From an uncultured Bacilli bacterium (GTDB taxonomy: Bacteria > Bacillota_I > Bacilli_A > RF39 > UBA660): 21,900 bases of DNA. Position 1 is the first letter of the stretch. Each line of letters opens with the position of its first letter. The translations under genes were made by a program, and so were the position numbers. Below the pieces are notes generated by a model. The model worked only from the letters and a program-made list of their open reading frames with translations, was not told the DNA's origin and ran no database searches. Positions 5,203 to 13,328 of the stretch are shown one piece after another. The stretch spans positions 1-21,900 of the forward strand of contig CARMXJ010000021.1 of the NCBI GenBank assembly GCA_949025205.1. Reading direction: 5' to 3'.

Positions 5203-5297
5203 ACTACTCGCCTACTTTCTAACCCCCTGATTTTTTACAAAGATGCTAGATTCCTGAGCATAATAGCAAGGCGCCACTTTTTTGGTAACACGAGTTT

Positions 5298-6437
5298 TTA
5301 TCTAAACAACATAAATGCTATGAAAGCCAAATAAATTACTAGAACAATCGCTCCATTTATGCGGTCTGTTTTTTCTGATTTTCCAGCAATACCACAAGCC
5401 ATCATGGCAAGATATCCTCCGATTAACCCTCCAATATGTGCAGCATTGTCAATACCACTCATCATAAATCCTAAAAATAAGTTTAAAATTATTAACGGAA
5501 TGATTTGTGCTCTTAAGACATTTCCTAAAAACAAACGATAGTGATATCCAAAGTAAAGCATGCTACCAAGAAGACCAAATATAGCTCCACTGGCTCCAAC
5601 AGAAATCGTTGTTGAAAATATAGAGGACATTAAACTTCCACTTAAAGCACTTATTACATAGACAAACAAGAATTTCTTTTTGCCAATAAAGTTTTCCAAT
5701 TGAGAACCGATAATACATAGAGAATACATATTCACGAATAAATGAATAATACCAGCATGTAAAAGTGTTCCTGTAATAAGACGCCATACTTCTCCTGCTT
5801 GGATGGCCGGTGCAGACACTGCTCCAAATTTATAAAGAGTTAAAGCATTCATACTTCCATCCCCTAAGGCATAAGTAAGTAAAAATAAAACCGCACAGAT
5901 TGCCATAATGGCATAGGTCATAATTATTTTTTTTGGCTTAAAAGTTGCTTCGTAAATACGATTGTTTTTTTCAGTTTTTTTGTTGATATCTTCGGTTACA
6001 TTTAAAATTAAATCGAGTCCTTGGGTATCTTTTAATAATTTATTTTCAATACCTGGAAAAAATGGAATAATCTTGGTTGTTTCTTTATCGCTGACATCTT
6101 TTAATATTACCGATTTAATGTGCTTATCATCCATTAGTTTTACATCATCATTTACATCTAAGAAAATATTAAATGTATCCATGGTTAGGGACACCGTTTT
6201 TTTCTTTATCTGGCGCATTACATTTTTTATTTTAAATAAATCTAAATTAAATTGTTCGTTGTTATGAATATAATTAGAATTGATACGGACAATTTTATAT
6301 TTTGCTTCGCTATTTTCTAACCATACTTCATCTTTTACACCATTTACAATAATGGGAACATAGTTTTCTTCTGTGATAAAATAATGGACAAGTCGCATAA
6401 CGATTTCATCTTTTTTTGTGATTGTTATTGTATTCAT
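5298..6437 (-). CDS. gluP: rhomboid-family intramembrane serine protease (GluP/YqgP-like)
   Basis: 379 aa. A soluble N-terminal domain of about 165 residues precedes a six- or seven-helix rhomboid domain. The rhomboid hallmarks are present: WRLITGTLLHAGIIHLFVN (His232 and Asn236), catalytic Ser283 in GASGAIFG, and catalytic His334 in NAAHIGG. The architecture resembles B. subtilis YqgP/GluP, which cuts membrane proteins and helps in membrane quality control. GGGAG lies 6 nt before the ATG at 6437. No terminator is seen between its stop and toxin-like locus 2, so read-through into that gene is possible. Confidence 0.9.
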   Translation of the reverse strand: MNTITITKKDEIVMRLVHYFITEENYVPIIVNGVKDEVWLENSEAKYKIVRINSNYIHNNEQFNLDLFKIKNVMRQIKKKTVSLTMDTFNIFLDVNDDVKLMDDKHIKSVILKDVSDKETTKIIPFFPGIENKLLKDTQGLDLILNVTEDINKKTEKNNRIYEATFKPKKIIMTYAIMAICAVLFLLTYALGDGSMNALTLYKFGAVSAPAIQAGEVWRLITGTLLHAGIIHLFVNMYSLCIIGSQLENFIGKKKFLFVYVISALSGSLMSSIFSTTISVGASGAIFGLLGSMLYFGYHYRLFLGNVLRAQIIPLIILNLFLGFMMSGIDNAAHIGGLIGGYLAMMACGIAGKSEKTDRINGAIVLVIYLAFIAFMLFR

Positions 6438-6492
6438 TTCATTCTCCCTTAAGTAATATTATTTTAGTATACTTCATATCTTTAGTAAAGAG

Positions 6493-6834
6493 GTGATATT
6501 TATACTAGTACTATTTTTTACAGTTGGTTTTATTATAACGCACTTCTTGTTATTTATTCCTATTCGTAAAATTGTTTTACAAGAAAAAGTTGACAATGAC
6601 TTCTTATTTATTTATATAAGCAATCTTTTACTATTAATTGCCTTTTTTTATTTTTTTGTTTTACAAAGTCACTTTTTATTTTCTTTTTATATTTCCTTGT
6701 TTCTGATGATTTTTTCTTATTTGTTTGTTTATCATATCAAAAATATTTTGGGGAAATATCAGTTATCTAGTTTACCATATTTTGTGTTTAGTGTTTATAC
6801 TTTTTCTAAAATTTTAATCCTATTTCTCTTCTAA
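6493..6834 (+). CDS. small integral membrane protein, unknown, non-ATG start
   Basis: About 113 aa with roughly four hydrophobic helices (1-22, 34-57, 60-82, 94-113) linked by short basic loops; no family recognised. It fills the gap between two minus-strand genes and its end overlaps the rluD end by 15 bp. The only standard start is a GTG at 6493 that is part of the best Shine-Dalgarno, AGAGGTGAT. A start a few codons later would have proper spacing but would need a rare codon such as ATA at 6502. A continuous hydrophobic frame of this length in AT-rich DNA could also arise by chance. Confidence 0.45.
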   Translation: MIFILVLFFTVGFIITHFLLFIPIRKIVLQEKVDNDFLFIYISNLLLLIAFFYFFVLQSHFLFSFYISLFLMIFSYLFVYHIKNILGKYQLSSLPYFVFSVYTFSKILILFLF

Positions 6835-7716
6835 GGTATTTAAATACTCTTCAAAGTAAGCAGGAAGAGGACAAGAAAAATGCATGGGTTCCTTTGTAAT
6901 AGGATGGATAAAAGTAATCGTTTTGGAGTGTAAGAATTGCCCTACTTCTAAAATTTTTTGATGTCCATAGACTGGGTCATTGAAAACGGGATACCCAATG
7001 TATTTCATATGTACTCTTATTTGATGTGTTCTTCCTGTTTCTAAGTGTAAACTTACTAATGTATTTTCTGTATACCTTTTTAAAACAGAAAGATGTGTAA
7101 TTGCATTTTTAGCGTTTTCAGCTGTCACTGTCATTTTTTTTCTATTTTGTTTATCCCTGCCAATCGGAGCATCAATTTTGGCTTTGTTGTGAGGAAGTAC
7201 TCCGCAAAGAAGAGCTACATATTCTCTTTTTACTTCGTGATTCTTAAAATACTCTCCTAAAACATTATGGGCCCGATTACTTTTAGCAATCAACATAAGC
7301 CCTGAAGTATCTTTGTCTAAACGATGTACTATGCCTGGTCTTTCTTCTCCATTTGCATCACTTAAGTTTTTTGTATAGTATAAAAGACCATTTGCTAGTG
7401 TATTTTGTTTATTTCCACTTCCCGGATGCACTACAACGCCCGTCGGTTTATTAATGACCATAATATCTTCATCTTCATAAATAATATCTAAATCCATTTT
7501 GGTTGGAAGAATATGGGTCTCTTCTTGGTATTCTTTTACGATTTCTATTTCATCTTTTTCTTTTACTTTATAACTTGGTTTTGTTTTTTTATTGTTTACT
7601 AAAATATCTTCTTTTTCTATCATTTTCATAATGATGTTTCTTGAATATTCTAATTTTTCACTTAAAAATTTATCAAGACGTTCATTGTTCGTTTCGGTTA
7701 CTACTATTTTTTCCAT
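6820..7716 (-). CDS. rluD: RluD-type 23S rRNA pseudouridine synthase
   Basis: 298 aa. An N-terminal S4 RNA-binding domain (about 11-60: NERLDKFLSE ... SRNIIMKMIEKEDILVN) is followed by the pseudouridine synthase domain with INKPTGVVVHPG and the catalytic Asp134 in HRLDKDTSGL. Late motifs TGRTHQIRVHM and YGHQK fit the RluA/RluD family, which isomerises uridines in 23S rRNA. It overlaps the end of lspA by 35 bp, matching the lspA-ylyB order of B. subtilis. AAGGAG lies 8 nt before the ATG. The exact target uridines cannot be told from sequence. Confidence 0.92.
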   Translation of the reverse strand: MEKIVVTETNNERLDKFLSEKLEYSRNIIMKMIEKEDILVNNKKTKPSYKVKEKDEIEIVKEYQEETHILPTKMDLDIIYEDEDIMVINKPTGVVVHPGSGNKQNTLANGLLYYTKNLSDANGEERPGIVHRLDKDTSGLMLIAKSNRAHNVLGEYFKNHEVKREYVALLCGVLPHNKAKIDAPIGRDKQNRKKMTVTAENAKNAITHLSVLKRYTENTLVSLHLETGRTHQIRVHMKYIGYPVFNDPVYGHQKILEVGQFLHSKTITFIHPITKEPMHFSCPLPAYFEEYLNTLEEK

Positions 7717-8167
7717 CTTTGTCTTCTCCTTTTATAATGGCAATTACTAGAAGAAATACTCCTATTACTATAGATATATCTGCAAAGTTAAATATGGGAT
7801 ATTGGTAAGAAAAGAATTTAAAGGATAAAAAATCTCTTACATATCCTAAAAATACACGGTCCATTAAATTTCCAAATATTCCCCCAATAAGTAAACCAAA
7901 GGCAATGTTATTTCTTTTGTTTACTTTAAAACTATATATATATCGATAAATAATAATTAAAGCAATAATACTTGCTACTATTAGTATTTCTACTTTGTAA
8001 TTAAAAATACTCCAAGCTGCTCCATAATTTTCAATAGAATAAAGAGAAAAAAAGTTTTTTATTATGGTTACTTTTTCGTTTAAATTTATAAAAATAGTTA
8101 ATAAAGTTTTTGTTATTTGGTCTATAAATAATGTAATGATTGCTACTAAAAATATTTTTCGATTCAT
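7682..8167 (-). CDS. lspA: lipoprotein signal peptidase (signal peptidase II)
   Basis: 161 aa, four membrane helices. Family motifs are in order: DQITK near the N-terminus, ENYGAAWS (46-53), GNLMDR (99-104) with catalytic Asp103, and FNFADI (126-131) with catalytic Asp130. Cleaves diacylglyceryl-modified prolipoproteins at the outer face of the cytoplasmic membrane. Its 3' end overlaps rluD, indicating coupled translation. A good promoter sits 20-50 nt upstream inside the end of the PRC-barrel gene. Confidence 0.96.
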   Translation of the reverse strand: MNRKIFLVAIITLFIDQITKTLLTIFINLNEKVTIIKNFFSLYSIENYGAAWSIFNYKVEILIVASIIALIIIYRYIYSFKVNKRNNIAFGLLIGGIFGNLMDRVFLGYVRDFLSFKFFSYQYPIFNFADISIVIGVFLLVIAIIKGEDKDGKNSSNRNEQ

Positions 8168-8188
8168 ATTCTCTTAGCTCCTCTAAGT

Positions 8189-8217
8189 ATTATAGCAACA
8201 CCAAATCTAGATTTCAA
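8189..8217 (-). promoter_or_regulatory. lspA-rluD promoter
   Basis: Minus-strand TTGAAA (8217-8212), 17-bp spacer, TATAAT (8194-8189) with TGC extension. The -35 overlaps the last codons of the upstream gene. The leader places AGGAG in the loop of a small CTTAG/CTAAG repeat. Confidence 0.7.
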
Positions 8218-8428
8218 CCAATATTACATCTTCGCCGATTTTCTTAATTTCTTTCATACTTACATTGACTTCAGAACTTGTTCCAAAAAAACGAAAGAAT
8301 CTTTTTGGTTCTACTACAAAATATTTGACTGCTCCACTTTCTTCTAGTTCAATATCTACAATTCTACCTAATTTTCTCCCATCTACAATGCTTACCACAT
8401 CTTTTATTTGTAAATCTGAAACACGCAT
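8207..8428 (-). CDS. YlmC/YmxH family PRC-barrel protein
   Basis: 73 aa from the ATG at 8428 (MRVSDLQIKDVVSIVDGRKLG). The beta-barrel pattern, with GRKLGRIVDIELEE and AVKYFVVEP, matches the YlmC/YmxH family found in spore-forming Firmicutes and often linked to sporulation, though its molecular role is unclear. A GTG three codons upstream is rejected because it lies within the Shine-Dalgarno AAAGGTGG. A CCTTTATAAAGG palindrome covers part of that Shine-Dalgarno. Confidence 0.82.
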   Translation of the reverse strand: MRVSDLQIKDVVSIVDGRKLGRIVDIELEESGAVKYFVVEPKRFFRFFGTSSEVNVSMKEIKKIGEDVILVEI

Positions 8429-8690
8429 AGATACCACCTTTATAAAGGATATGACTAATTATTAAAAAAAGAACAGCTTTATTTTTTATTTGATACATAA
8501 AAAGAAAATTCTTAATTTAAGCATAAATATGCATGACAGTGTCGTACAATTTGGAATATAGTTAGTTATTCTGATTTCTATTCAAAGCAAAAATAAAACA
8601 AATTATTATTTCAAAAAGAACAAAAGAAGCTTATTGCTAACTTTATAGGAAGTGAAAGAATTATTCCATTTACCTATGAAATCATGCACT

Positions 8691-8717
8691 AAAAAAGAAG
8701 AATTTTATTTTTCTTCT
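8691..8717 (-). terminator. terminator of the nrd operon
   Basis: AGAAGAA / TTCTTCT 7-bp stem with an 8-nt AT loop followed on the minus strand by TTTTT. It begins within the last codons of the 149-aa gene and would end the nrdD-to-8705 transcript. Confidence 0.65.
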
Positions 8718-9154
8718 AATTTTCTTATTCTTTTTAAAGTAGCTTCATGATTTTCATCTTGATATCTTTCAAAAAAACATTTAAATATCTTTTGGGAAGT
8801 TTTATCCAAATTCATATATCTAGTCATACAGTCTTCTTCAATTACTTTATCAATTGGTTGACTACTAATATTGGTAGATATATCTGACGGAAATTGTAAA
8901 GTATATAATCTGTTAATATGCTGCGTAATTGAGATTTTCTGTCTTTTAACAAAAAAATAATTAGTTATTAAAGGAATTTTTTCTTCCCATTCTAATACAT
9001 AACATATAAAAGAAAATGCTTGTCCTTGCTTTCCCAATATTTTTAAAATTTCTTCTATACATAAGCCATCGACATTTTCCCATGGTATAATGGTATCATC
9101 TAAAAATATTAGTCCAAATTTATAGGCTGGTACATCAAAAGTATTTGGTTTCAT
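8705..9154 (-). CDS. unknown 149-aa protein at the end of the nrd operon
   Basis: Soluble, mixed alpha/beta protein starting MKPNTFDVPAYKFGLIFLDD; ends in a charged helix (RYQDENHEATLKRIRKLEEK). No family is recognised. GAGG lies 8 nt before the ATG at 9154 but only 2 nt before the one at 9160, so the later start is preferred. It follows the Ppx/GppA-like gene by under 20 nt and is the last gene before a terminator. Position suggests co-expression with nucleotide metabolism genes, which is not evidence of shared function. Confidence 0.65.
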   Translation of the reverse strand: MKPNTFDVPAYKFGLIFLDDTIIPWENVDGLCIEEILKILGKQGQAFSFICYVLEWEEKIPLITNYFFVKRQKISITQHINRLYTLQFPSDISTNISSQPIDKVIEEDCMTRYMNLDKTSQKIFKCFFERYQDENHEATLKRIRKLEEK

Positions 9155-9172
9155 TTGCATTACCTCATCTCA

Positions 9173-10060
9173 TTAATTTGTTTTTAGCTCCTCTATAATA
9201 CCATAAACCATTCCGATATTGGTAGGAATAATATACTTTGCACCAATCGCTTCTGCTACTACCAAAACAAATGCACACATTGCGCGTGTTGCATCCCACC
9301 AGTTGGGGTCTTCTACTCTCTTTTTAATTTCTTCTAAAGAAATTTCTTTATAATATCTTTCGGTTTCTTTTATACGTGTTTTTATATCCATCATAATAGG
9401 GGCTAGTTTATCTTCAAAAATTTTGTTTTCTTCGTAGCAAATTCCAGAAAGTCTTGCGAATTTTTCATGTCCACCGCCAGCAAGTATTAAAATATCTGCT
9501 TTTTCTCTAGGTAAATTTAATCTTTCTTCAACAAACTTTTTTACTTCTTCTAATGGTGTTGTTGCAAAATTTTCTCCTAAGTCTGGAAACTTTTCTAAAA
9601 TGTCCATAACGCCAATATTTGTATTGATGCTTTCTTTTATTCCATTATCATAAATGGTTATCTCTGTTGAACCGCCACCGCCGACAAAAACGCAAACTTT
9701 GTTTTTCGTATTTCTTGTTGCTCCAAGCACTGTTAATTTACTTTCTTGCTCTTGAGAGGTAATGTAAAAATCTAACCCTGTACTTGCTTTAAAACTAGTC
9801 AAAAACTCTTCTTTTTCTTTTTGTTTTAAATCTCTAAAAATACTGGTCCCACAAACATAAACATTATTATCTTTCAAATGCTTCTTAACAATTTGTATTA
9901 ATTCTTCTATATCACTTTCTCGAATCTTTTTATCTTCTTTGTAATGCTTCTTAAAGAAAATGGTGACTTCTTCTATTCTTTTAACATTTTCTCCTTCTTG
10001 TTCATCTACTTTTGTAACTGTGGAGCCTACTTCAATAATTATATTGTTTCTACTTTGCAT
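9173..10060 (-). CDS. Ppx/GppA-like phosphatase family protein (short form)
   Basis: 295 aa from ATG 10060. Actin-like ATPase-fold signatures of the Ppx/GppA family: N-terminal IIIEVGSTVTKV, VCGTSIFRD, a TSQEQESKLTVLGA block (like the family's SGxEEAxxxxxG), and GGGGSTEITIYDNG. Family members hydrolyse polyphosphate or (p)ppGpp. Two usual acidic residues differ: the first loop has Glu where Asp is common, and the Asp usually just before GGGSTE is Val. Catalysis is therefore uncertain. The start overlaps the dut stop by 11 nt. A GTG at 10078 gives a longer version without a better Shine-Dalgarno. Length is that of the short Ppx type, without the C-terminal domains. Confidence 0.72.
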   Translation of the reverse strand: MQSRNNIIIEVGSTVTKVDEQEGENVKRIEEVTIFFKKHYKEDKKIRESDIEELIQIVKKHLKDNNVYVCGTSIFRDLKQKEKEEFLTSFKASTGLDFYITSQEQESKLTVLGATRNTKNKVCVFVGGGGSTEITIYDNGIKESINTNIGVMDILEKFPDLGENFATTPLEEVKKFVEERLNLPREKADILILAGGGHEKFARLSGICYEENKIFEDKLAPIMMDIKTRIKETERYYKEISLEEIKKRVEDPNWWDATRAMCAFVLVVAEAIGAKYIIPTNIGMVYGIIEELKTN

Positions 10061-10517
10061 CTGTTGTTCCAAAGCCACCCGTTCTTATGCCCTCAGCTTG
10101 GTCATTGTCTACCAGTAAATATTTTTGGAATATGACTTGACCAATGACATCTCCTTTTTTAATTTCAATATCGTGGTCTAAAATATTATAGTATTGAAAA
10201 TAAAAATGCCCATCGTTTGTTTCATTTTCATAATAATCTGCATCTATTACACCAATACTATTGCTCATAACTAAACCTTTTTTTGGCCCAGAACTACGAT
10301 TTACAAGCATATACCATTCATCACTTTGACAATAAGCTTTTAGTCCTGTTGGGATAAGTGTTGGTTTTCCACCTAATTGGAATGGAGGGATTACTATATC
10401 CTCTGCTGCTTCTACATCATATCCTGCTGCGTTTTTTGTTTTTCTTACTGGTAAATGAATGTCTTTATCTTCCCATCCTTTTGCTATTTCAAATCCTCTT
10501 ACTTTTTCTTTTAACAT
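10050..10517 (-). CDS. dut: dUTP diphosphatase (trimeric dUTPase)
   Basis: 155 aa with all five trimeric dUTPase motifs in order: AGYDVEA (31-37), NRSSGPKKGLVM (73-84), GVIDADY (89-95) with the water-activating Asp92, KKGDVIGQVIF, and C-terminal RTGGFGTT. Converts dUTP to dUMP and pyrophosphate, protecting DNA from uracil and feeding thymidylate synthesis. Its start overlaps the nrdG stop by 7 nt and its end overlaps the next gene, so it is translationally coupled on both sides. A dCTP deaminase/dUTPase variant is possible, but the motif set favours dUTPase. Confidence 0.92.
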   Translation of the reverse strand: MLKEKVRGFEIAKGWEDKDIHLPVRKTKNAAGYDVEAAEDIVIPPFQLGGKPTLIPTGLKAYCQSDEWYMLVNRSSGPKKGLVMSNSIGVIDADYYENETNDGHFYFQYYNILDHDIEIKKGDVIGQVIFQKYLLVDNDQAEGIRTGGFGTTDAK

Positions 10518-11095
10518 CTACAAGCACCGCTTTCTATGTTTTTTAATTCTTCTTTTTCTTTTATAATATCGGAATTGTCTATATATATAACTATTTCTTT
10601 GTTTTCGTTATTTAATGTTTTTGGTACATCAATAATTCTTTGGTTGGCACTTCCTACATAATGGAGTTTTTCTTCTGCTAGTTTTAAAACAAATCTTCCT
10701 TCTAATAAAACATCTACGTTTTCTAAAATTTCTTTTAGATTTTTATCCTCTTTTACTTGTTCCATTAATTCTTCCCAAGTATATCCTGTATAAGACCAAA
10801 TCGTTTTATTGGGATATAATTTTTTGATGTTGGTTACTAAATCACGTATAGTTTTACGGTTTGGAATAAATAATGGGTCGCCGCCTGAAAGAGTTATTCC
10901 ACTACACCAATCTTTCTCTAACTCCGCATAGATTTCTTTGATAGCATCATCATCAAAATCCACTCCATCGTTTTCATCCCAGGTTAAGGCATTTTGGCAA
11001 GCAGGACAGTGGTGGATACAACCACTTGTCCATAAAACAACACGTAATCCTTCTCCGTTTAACATATCCGCTTTTGTTATATTATGGTATTTCAT
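10511..11095 (-). CDS. nrdG: anaerobic ribonucleotide reductase activating protein (radical SAM)
   Basis: 194 aa. The radical-SAM cluster motif CIHHCPAC (Cys26, Cys30, Cys33) follows GEGLRVVLWTSG, and LSGGDPLF binds SAM. NrdG makes the 5'-deoxyadenosyl radical that installs the glycyl radical on NrdD. It is somewhat longer than usual, with a C-terminal tail ending in a Cys pair (GACRC). GAGGTGG precedes the ATG, and only 9 nt separate it from nrdD. Confidence 0.95.
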   Translation of the reverse strand: MKYHNITKADMLNGEGLRVVLWTSGCIHHCPACQNALTWDENDGVDFDDDAIKEIYAELEKDWCSGITLSGGDPLFIPNRKTIRDLVTNIKKLYPNKTIWSYTGYTWEELMEQVKEDKNLKEILENVDVLLEGRFVLKLAEEKLHYVGSANQRIIDVPKTLNNENKEIVIYIDNSDIIKEKEELKNIESGACRC

Positions 11096-11104
11096 TTTCC
11101 ACCT

Positions 11105-13261
11105 CTACATTGATTTTCTTTCTGCGATTTCTGCCATCTTGGCTTTGTTTAGTCTTGTGTCTCCATGTACTCTTGAGTAAGATAGATATCCATTCATTCT
11201 ATCAATTTTGGTAAGGTCAGAACTTCCACATTTTGGACAAGTATCCATATCTAATTCTTCATGTCCACAATTGCTACAATAGGCTAAAGATAAGTTTACT
11301 CCTTCGTAAAAACCTTTTTCCATTGCTCTTTCAATATATGTAATCATCGCTTCTTTGTTGTAATTTAAATTGTAACGAACGTACTGAATTCTTCCTCCAC
11401 GGAAAAGATCCCAAAATCTTCCCTCTAAATCTTGTTTTTGGATTCCTGTAATATCTTCCCATACACCACAATGGAAAGAATTACTTACATACTCACGAGA
11501 AGATACGCCTTCTACAACTCCATATTTTTTTCGGAATTGCTCTACTTGTAGCCCACATAAGTTTTCTGCTGGTGTTCCATAAATGGCATACAAAATATGG
11601 TCTTCATTTTTAAATTCTACAATTTTTTCATTAATGTATTTCATAACATCAATGGCAAAGGCCCCATCTTCTACTAAAGATTTGCCATTGTAAAGCATTT
11701 GTAATTCATTTAAAGCCGTAATTCCAAAAGAAGCGGTAGCTGCTTCTAAAAGTGGTTCTATATTATCATTTGGTTTTAAATGTCCTTTGTAAAAACCGCC
11801 TTCACAATAAGCTAAAGGGTTCGTACTTGCTTTTTTCTTTCCTAAATATTTATAAGTACGAATATGAATTTTACGAATCATTTCTAAATAATAGTCAAGT
11901 ACTTCATAAAAATCTTTTCTTTCTTCTTTGGCTTTGGCTAAAATCATAGGCAAATGAAGAGATACTGCTCCGATATTAAATCTTCCGATAAATACTGGTT
12001 TATCTTCTTTATCCGCTGGTTCAAAACCACCACGTTCAAAATATGGACTTAAAAAAGCACGACATCCCATTGGACTTACCACACGGCCATATTTTTTGTA
12101 CATTTCAGGAACATATCCTTCTCCTGTTAAGGATAAATAATCAGGATACATGGTTTTAGAACTACATTCAATCGCTGCTAAGAAATTTTCATGTAATTCA
12201 CATCCTTCTTTATGCAAATTTTTGTCATACAAAAAAACAAGTTTGGGAAATAAAGTTGGTTTTTTAAAGCCTTCGCGGCCTTGTCCTTTTTGATGTGTTT
12301 CTAAAATGGTTCTAGAAATCATACGTCCAAAACGACTGGTATCAATACCGAAAGTAAATGTTACAAAGGGATAATCTCCCCTAGAAGAGCCAACACTATT
12401 TAATTTGTATTCAATTCCTTGGTAGCCTTGTTCACACTCTCTATGTGTTTTTTTTAGCGCATAACTTTCTGCTCCTTCAGAATCCGCATCTTCTCCTTTG
12501 ATATCTAGGTATTCTTGGTAATATTTTCGATACGTTTTTTCGGCATAAGGAGCTAAAATAGTATCCACTTCTGGTACAGTAAATCCTCCGTATTGCATGG
12601 CTGCTGTATTAATGATGACATCTCCCATAACGTCAAAAGCTGTATCTAAAGTCTTTGGTTCATTGTACCAAAGATTTCCCATTTCAAAGCCATCTTTCAT
12701 AACAGCTCCTACATCACATAAGCAACAGTTCATTGTATCACGTCTGGCACTCATATCATGCACATAAATATACCCATCTTCACAAGCTTCTACTTCTGCT
12801 GTTGTTAAGAAAAATTTCTTATATAGTTCTTTATTTAAAGAGTTATAGACTAAACTTCTTTGGGTTGCAACAAGTGCACTATCGGTATTCGAGTTTTCTT
12901 TGTCTCCAATATAATTAATAGCTTGCGCTTTTTTATATACCTTGTCTAAAATATGCACAAATTCTTTTTTATAGTTTCTGTATTCACGGTAGCTTTTCGC
13001 AACTAGCGGATTTACTTGCTCTAAAGCTGCCTCTACACAATTGTGGATTTGTTGTACTTCAGGGTTTGAAGTTTGTGTTTTTAAAAATTCAAGTACGATG
13101 GATACAACTTCATCTTCGGCTTCTGGAGTTAACTCTACCATCACTCTTTCGGCACTTTTTCTTATGGCGGATTTTATTTTTTCCGCATCAAAATCTTGTT
13201 GATTTCCATTTCTTTTAATAATTTTAATTTTTTCTGCTATTGCAGCTTCTTTTTTATTCAT
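11105..13261 (-). CDS. nrdD: anaerobic (class III) ribonucleoside-triphosphate reductase
   Basis: 718 aa. N-terminal ATP-cone allosteric domain (about 8-100: IKIIKRNGNQQDFDAEKIKSA), large barrel with the active-site region (MNCCLCD), a C-terminal Cys4 zinc site (CSNCGHEELDMDTCPKCG) and the glycyl-radical loop RMNGYL with Gly691. Reduces NTPs to dNTPs without oxygen, using formate as reductant in this class. The ATG at 13261 has GGGAG 5 nt upstream; a GTG at 13273 lies within the same purine-rich stretch. First gene of an nrdD-nrdG-dut-ppx-like-unknown operon. Confidence 0.97.
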   Translation of the reverse strand: MNKKEAAIAEKIKIIKRNGNQQDFDAEKIKSAIRKSAERVMVELTPEAEDEVVSIVLEFLKTQTSNPEVQQIHNCVEAALEQVNPLVAKSYREYRNYKKEFVHILDKVYKKAQAINYIGDKENSNTDSALVATQRSLVYNSLNKELYKKFFLTTAEVEACEDGYIYVHDMSARRDTMNCCLCDVGAVMKDGFEMGNLWYNEPKTLDTAFDVMGDVIINTAAMQYGGFTVPEVDTILAPYAEKTYRKYYQEYLDIKGEDADSEGAESYALKKTHRECEQGYQGIEYKLNSVGSSRGDYPFVTFTFGIDTSRFGRMISRTILETHQKGQGREGFKKPTLFPKLVFLYDKNLHKEGCELHENFLAAIECSSKTMYPDYLSLTGEGYVPEMYKKYGRVVSPMGCRAFLSPYFERGGFEPADKEDKPVFIGRFNIGAVSLHLPMILAKAKEERKDFYEVLDYYLEMIRKIHIRTYKYLGKKKASTNPLAYCEGGFYKGHLKPNDNIEPLLEAATASFGITALNELQMLYNGKSLVEDGAFAIDVMKYINEKIVEFKNEDHILYAIYGTPAENLCGLQVEQFRKKYGVVEGVSSREYVSNSFHCGVWEDITGIQKQDLEGRFWDLFRGGRIQYVRYNLNYNKEAMITYIERAMEKGFYEGVNLSLAYCSNCGHEELDMDTCPKCGSSDLTKIDRMNGYLSYSRVHGDTRLNKAKMAEIAERKSM

Positions 13262-13293
13262 TCTTACTCCCACTTCCTTCTATCATTACAACC

Positions 13294-13302
13294 ATTTTAA
13301 CA
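13294..13302 (-). promoter_or_regulatory. nrdD operon -10 element
   Basis: Minus-strand TGT-TAAAAT, an extended -10, about 30 nt upstream of the ATG. No good -35 lies at 17 bp (CATAAT), which fits an activator-dependent promoter. The divergent Crp/Fnr gene begins about 90 bp away. Confidence 0.45.
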
Positions 13303-13328
13303 TTTAATTTTTTTTGATTATGTGACAA

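Noticed and set aside
8597..8692. Plus-strand open stretch of 31 codons ending IIPFTYEIMH, with no start codon
   Set aside because: It has no Shine-Dalgarno, no start and no recognised family. It could be a gene remnant but is also within chance for this AT-rich 240-bp gap, which otherwise holds only the nrd operon terminator.
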